NCBI RefSeq assembly: GCF_014197915.1
Contig: NZ_JACIGK010000001.1
Coordinates: forward strand, 124,001 to 188,000
Source: Roseospira visakhapatnamensis
Lineage (GTDB): Bacteria; Pseudomonadota; Alphaproteobacteria; Rhodospirillales; Rhodospirillaceae
DNA length: 64,000 nucleotides
Direction of reading: 5' to 3'
Shown here: piece by piece, positions 20,157-30,026 of the stretch
Numbering within the stretch: the stretch's first letter is position 1
How the letters are laid out: each line of letters starts with the position of its first letter
The notes under the pieces: model-generated
Told to the model about the DNA's origin: nothing
The model's database searches: none
The model's input: the letters and a program-made list of their open reading frames with translations, nothing else
Made by a program: the position numbers and the translations under genes

Positions 20157-22247
20157 ATGAGCCACAACCGCCTGGCCGACGAAACCAGCCCGTACCTGCT
20201 GCAACACAAGGACAACCCGGTCCACTGGTGGCCCTGGGGCGAGGCGGCCTTCGCCGAGGCCCGGGCGAGCGGCCGGCCGGTGCTGCTGTCGGTGGGCTAC
20301 GCCGCCTGCCACTGGTGCCATGTCATGGCCCACGAGAGCTTCGAGAACCCGGCCATCGCCGCGCGCATGAACGCCCTGTTCGTGAACATCAAGGTGGACC
20401 GCGAGGAGCGCCCGGACGTCGACGCCCTGTACATGGGGGCGCTGGCGCTGATGGGCGAGCCGGGGGGCTGGCCGCTGACCCTGTTCCTGACCCCGGACGG
20501 GCGGCCGTTCACCGGCGGCACCTACTTCCCGCCCACGCCGCGACACGGGCGGCCGGGCTTTCCGGCGGTGCTGGAGCAGGTGTCCGCGCTGTTCCACGCC
20601 GACGACGGACGGGTGGCGCGGGCGGCGACCGGCCTCTGTCAGGCGCTGGAGGCCCAGGCCCGGGGCGGCGGGAGCGGGGAGGGGCCGGACGCCGACGGAC
20701 CGGATGGGGCCGGCGCCGTGCCCACCCTGGCCGATCAGGATGCCTGGGCGCGGCGCCTGCTGGATCACCTGGATCCGGTGCATGGCGGCCTGGCCGGCGC
20801 GCCCAAGTTTCCCATGGTCACGGCCCTGGACGCCCTGTGGCGCGCCTTCCGCCGCACCGGTGACGAGTCCCTGGGCGACGCGGTGCGCCTGAGCCTGACC
20901 CGCATGGGCCAGGGCGGGATCTACGACCACCTGGGCGGCGGCTTCGCGCGCTACAGCACCGACGAGCGCTGGCTGGCGCCGCACTTCGAGAAGATGCTCT
21001 ACGACAATGCCCAGGTGCTCGACCTGATGGTCCGGGTCTGGGCGCGGGACCGGACCCCCCTGCTGTTGGCGCGCATCGAGGAGACCGTTGCCTGGGTCGA
21101 GCGGGAGATGATCGCCGACAACGGCGCCTTCGCCGCCACCCTGGACGCCGACAGCGAGGGCGAGGAGGGACGCTTCTATGTCTGGCGCGAGGCCGAGGTG
21201 GATGCCGTGCTGGACGGCGATCCGGAGACGGCGGCGCTGGTCAAGGCGGCCTACGACGTGACCGCGGCGGGCAACTGGGAGGGGCGGGTGATCCTCAACC
21301 GCTCGGGCCCCCAGCCGGTGCCGCCGCCCGGGTGGTCCACCGACGATGTCGAGGCCGCCCTGGCGCGCGGCCGGGCACGGCTGCTGGCGGCCCGGGACAC
21401 GCGGGTGCGCCCGGCCCGCGACGACAAGGTCCTGGCCGACTGGAACGGCCTGATGATCGCCGCGTTGGCGCGGGCGGCGGCGGTGCTGGACCGGCCCGCA
21501 TGGCGGACGCGGGCGGAGACGGCCTTCGCGGCCGTGGTCCGCGATCTCGGCTGGCGTGACGAGGCCGGCCACGCACGCCTGAGCCATGCCTGGCGCCAGG
21601 GGCGGCGGCGCAAGGTCGGCGTTCTGGACGACCTCGGGCATATGGCCCTGGCGGCCCTGGCGCTGCATCGCGGCACCGGGACGGCGGATTATCTGGAGCA
21701 CGCGCGCGCCTGGGTCGACACCGCCCTCGCCCTGTACGGGGACACCGAGGCCGGGGGCTTCTTCCTTGCCGCCGCCGATGCGCCCGACCTGATCGTCCGA
21801 CCCAAGAGCGCCATGGACACGCCCGCGCCCTCGGGCAACGGGGCGCTGGCGCTGGCGCTGGCGCGGCTGGCGGCGATGACCGGCGACGAGACAGACGCGC
21901 GCCAGGCCGAGGCGACGGCCCGCGCCTTCGCCGCCGTGCTGCCCCGGGGCTATCCGCACACGGCGACGCTCCTGGCGGCGCTGGAGGCGCTGGCGCGCTG
22001 TCCCCAGGTGGTGGTGGTCGGCCGGTCCGACGACCCGGGCACGGCGGCGCTGATGGGGGTGGCGGCGGCCAGTCCGGACCCGGATCTGGTGCTGACCCGG
22101 GTGACGCCGGGCGATGCCGTGCCGGCCGGGCATCCGGCGGCGGGCAAGACGGCCGTCGCGGACCAGGCCACCGCCTACGTCTGCCGGGGACCCACCTGCG
22201 GCGCGCCGGTGACCGATCCGGCGGTCCTGGCCCGGGTGCTGGACTAG
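20157..22247 (+). CDS. Thioredoxin-fold YyaL/DUF255 (SSP411-like) protein
   Basis: 696 residues. The N-terminal 160 residues are the DUF255 thioredoxin-like domain with the CHWCHVM motif (a CxxC in the redox position) in [18 protein letters not shown]; the opening [19 protein letters not shown] is the family signature. The rest is an (alpha/alpha) six-barrel-like region related to N-acylglucosamine 2-epimerase/glycosidase folds ([35 protein letters not shown]). Proteins of this family are widespread, including human SPATA20; their biochemical role is uncertain. Length is normal. No signal peptide, so cytoplasmic. It is followed 190 bases on by the quinone oxidoreductase gene, same strand. Confidence 0.93.
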   Translation: MSHNRLADETSPYLLQHKDNPVHWWPWGEAAFAEARASGRPVLLSVGYAACHWCHVMAHESFENPAIAARMNALFVNIKVDREERPDVDALYMGALALMGEPGGWPLTLFLTPDGRPFTGGTYFPPTPRHGRPGFPAVLEQVSALFHADDGRVARAATGLCQALEAQARGGGSGEGPDADGPDGAGAVPTLADQDAWARRLLDHLDPVHGGLAGAPKFPMVTALDALWRAFRRTGDESLGDAVRLSLTRMGQGGIYDHLGGGFARYSTDERWLAPHFEKMLYDNAQVLDLMVRVWARDRTPLLLARIEETVAWVEREMIADNGAFAATLDADSEGEEGRFYVWREAEVDAVLDGDPETAALVKAAYDVTAAGNWEGRVILNRSGPQPVPPPGWSTDDVEAALARGRARLLAARDTRVRPARDDKVLADWNGLMIAALARAAAVLDRPAWRTRAETAFAAVVRDLGWRDEAGHARLSHAWRQGRRRKVGVLDDLGHMALAALALHRGTGTADYLEHARAWVDTALALYGDTEAGGFFLAAADAPDLIVRPKSAMDTPAPSGNGALALALARLAAMTGDETDARQAEATARAFAAVLPRGYPHTATLLAALEALARCPQVVVVGRSDDPGTAALMGVAAASPDPDLVLTRVTPGDAVPAGHPAAGKTAVADQATAYVCRGPTCGAPVTDPAVLARVLD

Positions 22248-22438
22248 ATGCGACTCCGGCGACGGCGGCCTCCCCCCTTGGCCCACCGGTGGTCCGCCCT
22301 TGGCGCGCCTCTGGTCCTGCCCTGGTCGCGGTCTCCGTCGCGTGCTATCCGGACGGCACGGCAGCCGGCGGGGACCGCCCGCGCCCGCGCGCGGATCGTC
22401 GTTGGATGCCCGGTCACTGCCACGAAAGGAGCCCGGCC

Positions 22439-23419
22439 ATGTCCCACGCCATCCGCTTTCACAAGACCGGCGGCCCCGAGGTCCTGAGCTGGGACCCCGC
22501 GCCGGACGGCGACCCCGGCCCCGGCGAGGTGCGGGTGCGTCACCGCGCGGTGGGCCTGAACTTCATCGACACCTATCATCGCTCCGGCCTCTATCCGGTG
22601 GCGGCGCTTCCCTCCGGACTGGGGCTTGAGGCCGCCGGGGTGATCGAGGCGGTGGGGGCGGGAGTCCAGGGATTCGCGGCGGGGGACCGCGTCGCCTATG
22701 GCACCGGGCCTCTGGGGGCCTATCGCGAGACCCGGGTGATGGCCACGGACACCCTGGTCACGCTCCCGGACACCATCGACGACACCACCGCCGCCGCCAT
22801 GATGCTGCAGGGCCTGACGGCGCAATACCTCATCCGCCGCCTGTTTCCGGTCCAGCCGGGCATGACCGTGCTGGTCCATGCCGCCGCCGGAGGCGTGGGG
22901 TTGATCGCCTGCCAGTGGCTCAGGCACATCGGGGCCACGGTCATCGGCACGGTGGGCTCATCGGAGAAGGCGGAGCTCGCGCGGGCGCACGGCTGTGATC
23001 ATCCGATTCTCTACCGTGACGAGGATTTCGTCGCCCGGGTGCGGGAGATCACCGGCGGTCGGGGCGTGCCGGTGGTCTATGATGGCGTCGGCCAGGACGT
23101 GTTCGAGGGTTCGCTGGACTGCCTGGCGCGGCGCGGCACGATGGTCACCTTCGGCAATGCCTCCGGGCCGGTGCCGCCGGTCTCCCCGCTGACCCTTTCC
23201 GACAAGGGATCGCTGGTCCTGACCCGGCCCAAGCTGATGGACTGGGTGGCGACGCGGGACGAGTTGGTGGCGGCGGCCGAGGACCTGTTTTCCGTCGTCT
23301 CCAGCGGCGCGGTGCGCGTGGCCGTCCATCAGACCTACGCCCTGAGGGACGCCGCCCAGGCGCATCGGGACCTGGAGGGGCGCAAGACCACCGGCTCGAC
23401 GGTGCTGCTCCCGGCGTGA
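22439..23419 (+). CDS. NADPH:quinone oxidoreductase (zinc-less MDR, QorA type)
   Basis: 326 residues. A zinc-free medium-chain dehydrogenase/reductase that reduces quinones with NADPH. The GroES-like N-terminal half contains VGLNFIDTYHRSGLYP, the QOR signature, and lacks catalytic zinc cysteines. The Rossmann half carries VLVHAAAGGVGLIACQWL (AxxGxG-type nucleotide binding) and the C-terminal LEGRKTTGSTVLLP that ends most Qor proteins. AAAGGAG lies seven bases before the ATG. It is the last gene before the parS/mnmG region, with the first parS 36 bases after its stop. Natural quinone is not predictable. Confidence 0.9.
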   Translation: MSHAIRFHKTGGPEVLSWDPAPDGDPGPGEVRVRHRAVGLNFIDTYHRSGLYPVAALPSGLGLEAAGVIEAVGAGVQGFAAGDRVAYGTGPLGAYRETRVMATDTLVTLPDTIDDTTAAAMMLQGLTAQYLIRRLFPVQPGMTVLVHAAAGGVGLIACQWLRHIGATVIGTVGSSEKAELARAHGCDHPILYRDEDFVARVREITGGRGVPVVYDGVGQDVFEGSLDCLARRGTMVTFGNASGPVPPVSPLTLSDKGSLVLTRPKLMDWVATRDELVAAAEDLFSVVSSGAVRVAVHQTYALRDAAQAHRDLEGRKTTGSTVLLPA

Positions 23420-23454
23420 GGACCATCGGGACGGGGGAGGGGACCGCCGGGGCC

Positions 23455-23470
23455 TGTTTCACGTGAAACA
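23455..23470. other. parS centromere site 1
   Basis: TGTTTCACGTGAAACA, a perfect 16-bp palindrome identical to the universal bacterial parS consensus bound by ParB. It lies 4 kb before parB on the same replicon arm and 47 bases from a second copy. Confidence 0.96.
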
Positions 23471-23501
23471 CACGGTTGGGGAAGGGGAGGGCAGCCCTCG
23501 T

Positions 23502-23517
23502 TGTTTCACGTGAAACA
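23502..23517. other. parS centromere site 2
   Basis: A second perfect TGTTTCACGTGAAACA, 47 bases (start to start) from the first, about 4.5 helical turns. Tandem parS sites favour ParB spreading and SMC loading. Confidence 0.96.
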
Positions 23518-23710
23518 GTTGGCCAAGCGCGTGATCACCCGTCGGTGACGAGGCGCGCATTCGCGCCTCTCCCGGCTCCGCGAGCCCCTTCGTGTCGCGG
23601 CGCGAGACACCACCGCACCGCGTCGCCCCTGGAACCCGGTGGCCACCGCCTCTATAAGGACGGGGTCCACGCCCGATGACGCGGACGCCGCCGGGTCCCA
23701 CCCCGTCCCC

Positions 23711-25723
23711 ATGACCGACCCCGTGCCGCCCATGCCGCGCTCGACCCCATCGTCTGGCCCACACACACTGCCCCCCGCCGACGTCCTGGTCGTGGGCGGC
23801 GGGCACGCGGGGGTCGAGGCTGCCGCCGCCGCCGCGCGCCTGGGGGCGCGTACCCTGCTGCTCACCCATCGGCGCGAGACCATCGGCGCGATGTCCTGCA
23901 ACCCGGCCATCGGCGGCCTGGGCAAGGGCCATCTGGCGCGCGAGATCGACGCCCTGGACGGCCTGATGGCCCGGGCCATCGACCGCGCCGGCATCCAGTT
24001 TCGCGTGCTCAACCGCTCCAAGGGACCGGCGGTGCAGGGGCCACGCGCCCAGGCCGACCGCCGCCTGTACGCCCGGGCCATCCAGGACCTGCTGGCCGGG
24101 GTCCCGGGCCTGGACATCGTCGAGGGCGCCGTCGAGGATCTGATCGTTGACTCCACGCCGCGCCGGGCCGACACCGACCAGGGCGTCGTCGCCGGTGTCG
24201 TGCTGGCCGACGGCCGGCGGCTGACCGCCGGCGCCGTCGTTCTGACCACCGGGACCTTCCTGCGCGGGGTGCTGCACCGGGGGCACGCCACCACCCCCGG
24301 CGGGCGTCTGGGCTGCCCGGCCGCCCTGGGCCTGTCCACCGCGCTGGCCCGCCTGGGCCTGCCGCTGGCCCGCCTGAAGACCGGCACGCCGCCCCGCCTG
24401 GACGGCCGCACCATCGACTGGGAGGCCCTGGCGCCACAGCCCGGCGACATCCCGCCCGAACCCTTTTCCAGCCTGACCGACCGCATCACCACGCCGCAGG
24501 TGCCCTGCCACATCACCACCACGACCCCCGCGACCCACGCCCTGATCCGCGCCAACCTGACCCGCTCGGCCCTCTACGGCGGCCGCATCGAGGGCATCGG
24601 CCCGCGCTATTGCCCGAGCATCGAGGACAAGGTGGTGCGCTTCGCCGACCGCGACCGCCATCAGATCTTCCTGGAGCCCGAGGGGCTGGACACGCCCACG
24701 GTCTACCCCAACGGCATCTCCACCAGCCTGCCCGATGACGTTCAGGCCGCCCTGGTGGCCACCATCCCCGGGCTGGCGCGCGCGCGCATCCTCCAATCCG
24801 GCTATGCCATCGAGTACGACATGGTGGACCCTCGCGTGCTGCGCCCGACCCTGGAGGTCGCCCGCCTGCCGGGCCTGTTCCTGGCCGGCCAGATCAACGG
24901 CACCACCGGGTACGAGGAGGCCGCCGCCCTGGGCCTGATGGCCGGCGTCAACGCGGCCCTCCTGGCCGGCGCCCGGGCCGGCGACCGCCGCGACCCGGCC
25001 GGCGCGCCCGCCGACGACCGGCCGGCCTTCACGCTGGATCGGGCCGAGGCCACCATCGGCGTCATGATCGACGATTTGGTGACGCGCGGCGTGACCGAGC
25101 CCTATCGCATGTTCACCAGCCGCGCCGAATACCGCCTGCGCCTGCGCGCCGACAACGCCGACGAGCGCCTGACCGACCGGGGCCTGGCCGTCGGCCTGGT
25201 GGGCCGGGAGCGCGCCGCCCACTGGCGCGATCGGGCCGCGCGCCTGGCCCAGGCCCGCGCCCTGCTGGACGGGCTGTCCATGACCCCGACGCACCTGAAC
25301 CGCGCCGGCTGGCGCATCAACCAGGACGGCCAGCGCCGCACCGCCTTCGACCTGCTGGGCCAGCCCGACGTGACCGTGGCCCGGCTGGCGACCCTGTGGC
25401 CCGCGCTGGCCAGCATCGACCCGGCCAGCGCCGCCCGCCTGGAGGTCACCGCCCGCTACGACCGCTACCTGGCCCGCATGGACCGCGACATCGCCCAGCA
25501 CCGCCGCGACGAGGCGCTGCGCCTGCCCGACGGCGTGGACTACGCGGCCATCGGCGGCCTGTCCACGGAGATGCGCCAGGTGCTGTCCCGGGCCCGCCCG
25601 GCCACCCTGGGCGCCGCCGCGCGTCTGCCCGGCGTCACCCCGGCCGCGCTCACCGCCCTGCTGGCCCATGTGCGCCGGCGCGACCCCGGCGCCCGCGCGC
25701 GGCCCGGGACCGCCGGACCATGA
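23711..25723 (+). CDS. mnmG: tRNA uridine-5-carboxymethylaminomethyl modification enzyme MnmG (GidA)
   Basis: 670 residues. With MnmE it installs the cmnm5 group on wobble U34 of tRNAs using FAD, NADH and methylene-THF. The FAD site is [38 protein letters not shown] and [20 protein letters not shown] are family signatures with the catalytic cysteine region; [21 protein letters not shown] follows; the C-terminal helical domain binds MnmE. ATG at 23711 is preferred, though no good ribosome binding site is visible; 23732 and 23639 are alternatives. The stop overlaps rsmG (ATGA). Its partner mnmE is 26 kb away at 51541, not adjacent. Confidence 0.97.
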   Translation: MTDPVPPMPRSTPSSGPHTLPPADVLVVGGGHAGVEAAAAAARLGARTLLLTHRRETIGAMSCNPAIGGLGKGHLAREIDALDGLMARAIDRAGIQFRVLNRSKGPAVQGPRAQADRRLYARAIQDLLAGVPGLDIVEGAVEDLIVDSTPRRADTDQGVVAGVVLADGRRLTAGAVVLTTGTFLRGVLHRGHATTPGGRLGCPAALGLSTALARLGLPLARLKTGTPPRLDGRTIDWEALAPQPGDIPPEPFSSLTDRITTPQVPCHITTTTPATHALIRANLTRSALYGGRIEGIGPRYCPSIEDKVVRFADRDRHQIFLEPEGLDTPTVYPNGISTSLPDDVQAALVATIPGLARARILQSGYAIEYDMVDPRVLRPTLEVARLPGLFLAGQINGTTGYEEAAALGLMAGVNAALLAGARAGDRRDPAGAPADDRPAFTLDRAEATIGVMIDDLVTRGVTEPYRMFTSRAEYRLRLRADNADERLTDRGLAVGLVGRERAAHWRDRAARLAQARALLDGLSMTPTHLNRAGWRINQDGQRRTAFDLLGQPDVTVARLATLWPALASIDPASAARLEVTARYDRYLARMDRDIAQHRRDEALRLPDGVDYAAIGGLSTEMRQVLSRARPATLGAAARLPGVTPAALTALLAHVRRRDPGARARPGTAGP

Positions 25724-26484
25724 CCCGCCGCCCCCGATCCCCGATCCGTCCCACCGCCCCGCCCCGGACCACCGCCCGTCCGGCGTCGGCGCGGACGGCG
25801 CCCCCGCCGCCGCTGGCGGACGACCCCCCGGCCGCCCGCGCCGCCCGCCGCGACGCGCTGGCCGCCGTCCTCGGCTGCCCCCCCACGGCGATTCCCGACG
25901 ACACCGTCCGCCGCCTGGAGACCCTGCTCGACCTGCTGGCCCGCTGGACCCGTCGCATCAACCTGGTGGCCCCGTCCACCCTGACCGGGCCGGACCGGGG
26001 GTGGGCGCGGCACGTGCTCGATTCGGCCCAGCTCCACCCGCTGATGCCCGGCACCGCCCGTCGCCTGGTGGACCTGGGATCGGGCGCCGGCTTTCCCGGG
26101 CTGGTGCTCGCGATCCTGGGCGCGCCCGATGCGCACCTCGTCGAGTCGGACCGGCGCAAGGCCGCTTTCCTGCGCGAGGCCGCCCGCGCCACCCACACAG
26201 CCGTCACCCTTCATGCCGCCCGGCTGGAGTCCGTCGCGCCGCTCGCGGGCGACGTGGTCACCGCCCGCGCCCTGGCCCCGCTGCCGGACCTGCTGCCCCT
26301 GGTGTTGCGTCACCGCGCGCCGGACGGCCTGGCGCTGCTCCCCAAGGGGCGGGACGTGGAGACGGAATTGACCGCCTGCCGGGATCAATGGATCATGCGC
26401 CTGAGCAGCCAGCCGGCGCGCGGTGATCCCGCCGGCCGCATTCTCGTCATTCGGGAGATCCACCGTGTCGCCACCCCCCGCTGA
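25720..26484 (+). CDS. rsmG: 16S rRNA (guanine(527)-N7)-methyltransferase RsmG (GidB)
   Basis: 254 residues. It methylates N7 of G527 in 16S rRNA with S-adenosylmethionine. The Rossmann core shows [20 protein letters not shown] (SAM motif I) and [18 protein letters not shown], with [16 protein letters not shown] and the lysine in LLPKGRDVE following. The first 45 residues are a Pro/Arg/Thr-rich extension not typical of the family. The conserved helix [19 protein letters not shown] precedes the SAM site. It starts inside mnmG (ATGA) and ends 20 bases after the parA GTG, so mnmG-rsmG-parA are translationally coupled. Confidence 0.95.
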   Translation: MTRRPRSPIRPTAPPRTTARPASARTAPPPPLADDPPAARAARRDALAAVLGCPPTAIPDDTVRRLETLLDLLARWTRRINLVAPSTLTGPDRGWARHVLDSAQLHPLMPGTARRLVDLGSGAGFPGLVLAILGAPDAHLVESDRRKAAFLREAARATHTAVTLHAARLESVAPLAGDVVTARALAPLPDLLPLVLRHRAPDGLALLPKGRDVETELTACRDQWIMRLSSQPARGDPAGRILVIREIHRVATPR

Positions 26485-27355
26485 CACGCCCACCCGGGGG
26501 CGCGCCGGTGCCCCCCGGACCGGCCCCATGGGCATCGGCCCCACCACGGGCACCGGTCCGCGTATCATCGCCATCGCCAACCAGAAGGGCGGCGTGGGCA
26601 AGACCACCACGGCCATCAATCTGGCGACCGCGCTGGCCGCCACCCAAACGCGTGTTCTGGTCATCGACCTGGATCCGCAAGGCAACGCCTCCACGGGCTT
26701 CGGCATCGCCCGGGGCAATCGCGGCCGCGACAGCTACCAGCTTCTGTCCGGCACCCTGCCGTTGTCCGAAACCCAGGTGGACACCGGGATTCCCGGCCTG
26801 ACGCTGGTGCCCTCGGGGATGGACCTGGCGGGCGCCGAGCTGGAACTGGTGGACATCGACCGCCGCGAGCACCGCCTGGCCGATGCCCTGACCCGGACTC
26901 CCGCGGGGCGTCCCGGCCCGAGCGACGCGGCGGTCGACTACATCCTCATCGACTGCCCGCCCGCCCTGGGCCTGCTGACCCTCAATGCCCTGGTGGCGGC
27001 GCACGCGGTGCTGATCCCGCTGCAATGCGAGTTCTTCGCCCTGGAGGGCATCAGCCACCTCATGACCACCGTCGAGCGGGTCCGCGCCCGCTTCAACCCC
27101 GCCCTGGAGATCCAGGGAATCGTGCTGACCATGTTCGACCGCCGCAACAACCTGTCGGACCTGGTGGCCGAGGACGTGCGCACCTACTTCGGCGACAAGG
27201 TCTACGAGACGGTCATTCCCCGCAACGTCCGCGTCTCCGAGGCACCATCGCATGGCAAGCCGGTGCTGCTCTATGACCTGGCCTGCGCCGGATCCAGGGC
27301 TTACGTGAAGCTGGCCGGCGAGGTGATCCGCCAGACCCGCACCCTGGCGGCGTAG
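26465..27355 (+). CDS. parA: Chromosome partitioning ATPase ParA
   Basis: 296 residues. A deviant Walker ATPase that binds nucleoid DNA and moves ParB-parS complexes. Deviant Walker A KGGVGKTTT with the signature lysine follows IIAIANQ; VLVIDLDPQGNASTGFG is Walker A' and YILIDCPPALGLLTLNAL is Walker B. Switch regions and the C-terminal RNVRVSEAPSHGKPVLLYD are normal for chromosomal ParA. GTG at 26465 is chosen because GGGAG lies eight bases upstream; ATG at 26528 would give a more typical N-terminus without the Pro/Thr-rich 21-residue lead. It overlaps the end of rsmG by 20 bases. Confidence 0.96.
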   Translation: MSPPPADTPTRGRAGAPRTGPMGIGPTTGTGPRIIAIANQKGGVGKTTTAINLATALAATQTRVLVIDLDPQGNASTGFGIARGNRGRDSYQLLSGTLPLSETQVDTGIPGLTLVPSGMDLAGAELELVDIDRREHRLADALTRTPAGRPGPSDAAVDYILIDCPPALGLLTLNALVAAHAVLIPLQCEFFALEGISHLMTTVERVRARFNPALEIQGIVLTMFDRRNNLSDLVAEDVRTYFGDKVYETVIPRNVRVSEAPSHGKPVLLYDLACAGSRAYVKLAGEVIRQTRTLAA

Positions 27356-27419
27356 TACCCGACCGGCCCCCGGCGACCCGCGTCACGCTGGTCCCTCCGA
27401 CTTCAGACCACGGATACAA

Positions 27420-28427
27420 ATGGCCAAACGACAGACTCTCGGGCGCGGCCTGTCCGCCCTGTTCGGCGAGGCGGAGGCCTCGGCCATCGCCGCGTCGGCC
27501 GACGACACCGGCGCCGGTCCGGACGCCACCGCGATCCCGTCCGGCACCGGCGACGCCGCCGCGCCGGCGTCCGGCGTGCGCCAGCTGCCGGTGGACCGCC
27601 TGAGCCCCAGCCCCTTGCAGCCGCGCCGGGTGTTCGACGAGGCCGGGCTGGACGAACTGGCCGAGAGCGTCCGCCATCGGGGCGTCCTGCAGCCCTTGTT
27701 GGTGCGCCCGCGCGCCGGCGCGCCCGACCAGTATGAGATCATCGCCGGCGAGCGCCGCTGGCGCGCCGCTCAGCGCGCCCAGGTGCACCAGGTGCCGGTG
27801 CTGGTCCGGGACTTCACCGACCGCGACACCCTGGAGGTCGCCCTTGTCGAGAACCTGCAGCGCCAGGATCTCAATCCGATGGAAGAGGCCGAGGGCTACC
27901 GCCGCCTGGTCCACGAGTTCGACCACACCCAGGAGGCCCTGGCCGAGGCGGTGGGCAAGAGCCGCAGCCATGTGGCCAACACCATGCGCCTGCTGACCCT
28001 GCCGGAGGAGGTGCGTGGCCTGCTCAACGACGGCGCGCTCACCGCCGGCCATGCCCGGGCGTTGCTGACCCTGGAGCACCCCACGCAGGCCGCCCGGGAC
28101 GTGGTCCGCAAGGGCCTGAACGTCCGCCAGACCGAGACCCTGGCCCGCGAAATGGCCCAGCGCCCGGCCCAGGCACGCCCCCGCAAGGGCAGCGGCCCGC
28201 GCGCCGGACGTCCCGACAAGGACGCCGACACCCTGGCCCTGGAACGGGACCTGAGCGCTCAGCTCGGTATGGCGGTGAGCATCGACATGAAGGCGGGCGG
28301 CGGCACCCAAGGCACCGTCACCGTGCAGTACGCCTCGCTGTCGCAGCTCGACGAGATCCTGGCCCGCCTGTCGCGCGGCCCCTCGGCGGAGGATGGCGAC
28401 GACATCACACCGTCGCCCTTTGGGTAA
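27420..28427 (+). CDS. parB: Chromosome partitioning protein ParB
   Basis: 335 residues. The CTP-dependent clamp that binds parS and spreads. The N-terminal KRQTLGRGLSALFG is the ParA-interacting peptide; QLPVDRLSPSPLQPRRVF starts the CTPase domain, with GERRWRAAQ as its CTP-binding motif; ALVENLQRQDLNPMEEA follows; the helix-turn-helix is TQEALAEAVGKSRSHVANTM, and a basic linker leads to the C-terminal dimerisation domain. The gene begins 64 bases after parA and is the last of the run. Two perfect parS targets lie 3.9 kb upstream. Confidence 0.97.
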   Translation: MAKRQTLGRGLSALFGEAEASAIAASADDTGAGPDATAIPSGTGDAAAPASGVRQLPVDRLSPSPLQPRRVFDEAGLDELAESVRHRGVLQPLLVRPRAGAPDQYEIIAGERRWRAAQRAQVHQVPVLVRDFTDRDTLEVALVENLQRQDLNPMEEAEGYRRLVHEFDHTQEALAEAVGKSRSHVANTMRLLTLPEEVRGLLNDGALTAGHARALLTLEHPTQAARDVVRKGLNVRQTETLAREMAQRPAQARPRKGSGPRAGRPDKDADTLALERDLSAQLGMAVSIDMKAGGGTQGTVTVQYASLSQLDEILARLSRGPSAEDGDDITPSPFG

Positions 28428-28464
28428 GCCACCGCCCGCCGAGGCGTCCGGGCATGCGCGGTCG

Positions 28465-29169
28465 TCACCGCCGCTCCACGGCCACGGCCACCTCGTTGCG
28501 GCGCAGGAAGGGCAGGGTCCAGGGCGGATCGTAGAACCACGCCACCGGCTGGCCCACCGGGCGCCACGCGGTCCGGTCGAGAGCCGCCAGCAACGCCGCC
28601 TTGCGCGCCTCGGTCCGGTCGTCGTTGCGGAAGCCGGAGAAGCGCAGCACCGCCATGTCCCGCCCGGGCAGGCCCACGATGCGCACCCGCGCATGGGTGG
28701 GAACGGGCGCGGTGTCCGGCGTGGACCCGTCGGGCAGGAAGAAGCGCATGACGTAGGCGTCCTCGCCGGCGGCCCCGGTTCGGTCCGATCCCGTGCTTTC
28801 CACGGGCACGGTCATGGGAATCTTCGTGCCCGCGCGCCCGCCGCCCGTCGGCCGGGCCACCGGCGTGGTCATGGCCACCGTCTCGCCCTGGCGATTGGCT
28901 CCGGAGATGTAGTCGAACAGCAACCGGAAGGCGGCGTTGCCGGTGGTGGGCGCGCCGTCGTCGCGGGGGATCACCTCGGCGGCGACCCGATCGCCATAGC
29001 GGCGCACCTCGACATGACGGGTGCCGTCGTCCCCGGGCACGGACAGACGGTCCTCGATGGTGAAGGCGGACTCGGGCGTGCCCGAACGGCCGCCGGTGAT
29101 GGCGCAACCGGCCATGGCCAGGACTCCCACAAGGCTGATCGCCACGAAGGCGCGAGATGAGCGTGTCAT
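28465..29169 (-). CDS. SOUL family heme-binding lipoprotein
   Basis: 234 residues. A lipoprotein signal peptide ends in LAMAGC (lipobox), so the product is lipid-anchored in the periplasm. The body is the SOUL/HEBP fold: VEVRRYGDRVAAEVI, AAFRLLFDYISGANRQGETVAMTTPV (the classic IAMTxPV-type motif) and KIPMTVPV, ending in an RRNEVAV strand. SOUL proteins bind heme or other tetrapyrroles; bacterial roles are not settled. It lies convergent with parB (37 bases) and 264 bases from acxC. Heme-related function would fit the hem genes nearby, but that is inference. Confidence 0.88.
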   Translation of the reverse strand: MTRSSRAFVAISLVGVLAMAGCAITGGRSGTPESAFTIEDRLSVPGDDGTRHVEVRRYGDRVAAEVIPRDDGAPTTGNAAFRLLFDYISGANRQGETVAMTTPVARPTGGGRAGTKIPMTVPVESTGSDRTGAAGEDAYVMRFFLPDGSTPDTAPVPTHARVRIVGLPGRDMAVLRFSGFRNDDRTEARKAALLAALDRTAWRPVGQPVAWFYDPPWTLPFLRRNEVAVAVERR

Positions 29170-29228
29170 GCCCAGACATACGGCATTCGTGTCCACCCGG
29201 ATCATGGGAGGCCCCAGGGACGCTGGAC

Positions 29229-29418
29229 GTTGGGCGTCGGGCGTCGGGTGCTGGGCCTCGGGCACGCGGCGGGACGTCGCGCCGCCCGAAGGGACGTCCC
29301 CCATCCCAACCGCCGATGGGGGCGAAGGTCCGTCCTCCGCCCCCGATCGACAAACGCCGATCGACAAACACCGATCGGCGGCCCCGATGACCGGCCCGAT
29401 GACCGGCCCGGTGACCGC
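29229..29418. repeat. Cluster of short tandem repeats between the SOUL gene and acxC
   Basis: Heptamer-like GGGCGTC repeats (29232-29262), then two 14-bp units CGATCGACAAACGC / CGATCGACAAACAC (29344-29371), then three 12-bp units CCCGATGACCGG / CCCGATGACCGG / CCCGGTGACCGC (29383-29418). All lie in the 264-base non-coding gap. No gene is supported there. Confidence 0.75.
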
Positions 29419-29433
29419 CCGCCGGCGCGGGGA

Positions 29434-29934
29434 TCAGGCGCGCTCAGGTACCGGCAGCTTCACCCAGTCCCGATAGAAGGTCTCGATATCCGGTTCGAAG
29501 TCATGCACCACCGGATACCAGGGCGTCGGTGCCTCCACGTCGTGCATCACCCCGCAGGTCGGGCAATAGTATTCCCGGTAAACCTGCCAGGCGGGATCGG
29601 GCGCCATGAGGCGTGGATAGACCTCGGCCATGGCCTCTTCGGTATCCCGCACGTAAACGAGAGCATTCAGCTTCCAGTTTTCGTCACAGTCACCAAAGTT
29701 GTGGCCACACTCGCACATCGTCACCCACGCCTTATCCCTGGTCTGGACGATGTGGAGATGGGGGCCGAGCGGCAGAATGATCCGGGTATCGAAGGACGCC
29801 TTGTCCTGCAAAACCTCCAGGTACAGGCGGAAACGGTCGGCGTCCTTGGGCATGGACAGCATGCGATGGACGGTGGTCCAGGGCGCGCGGCCCTCGATCA
29901 GATCGGCGATCTGGTGCTTGGTGTAGCTGGACAT
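29434..29934 (-). CDS. acxC: Acetone carboxylase gamma subunit
   Basis: 166 residues, the normal size. Acetone carboxylase is a cytoplasmic alpha2-beta2-gamma2 enzyme that turns acetone, bicarbonate and ATP into acetoacetate. The gamma subunit is recognised by IADLIEGRAPW at the N-terminus, the cysteine-containing blocks TMCECGHNFGDCDENWKLNA and YYCPTCGVMHDVEAP, and the end FYRDWVKLPVPER. The two pairs of cysteines suggest a metal site; zinc is a reasonable guess. It follows acxB by 92 bases in the order acxA-acxB-acxC and shares its sigma-54 promoter. Confidence 0.95.
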   Translation of the reverse strand: MSSYTKHQIADLIEGRAPWTTVHRMLSMPKDADRFRLYLEVLQDKASFDTRIILPLGPHLHIVQTRDKAWVTMCECGHNFGDCDENWKLNALVYVRDTEEAMAEVYPRLMAPDPAWQVYREYYCPTCGVMHDVEAPTPWYPVVHDFEPDIETFYRDWVKLPVPERA

Positions 29935-30026
29935 GCGTTTGAGTCCCTTGCTCGATATCCGTCACGGGGTGGGGCGGGGAGGGCAGGGGACGCGACGGCG
30001 GCACCGCCCCCCGGCCGCGTCCAGTC

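Larger units (their letters stand above)
23420..23710. other. parS-containing gap before mnmG
   Basis: 291 bases. It holds the two parS sites near its left end. The rest is a leader for mnmG; I see no convincing promoter hexamers. If mnmG starts at the upstream ATG (23639) the gap is shorter. Confidence 0.5.

Noticed and set aside
19596-22286. Minus-strand open frame opposite the YyaL gene and through the 12-bp array
   Set aside because: Its end is only the Gly-Ser-Arg-Ala reading of the array; the opposite strand has a well-conserved gene.
23459-25669. Minus-strand open frame opposite mnmG
   Set aside because: Gln/Gly/Val/His-rich shadow of mnmG; no start signal or homology features.
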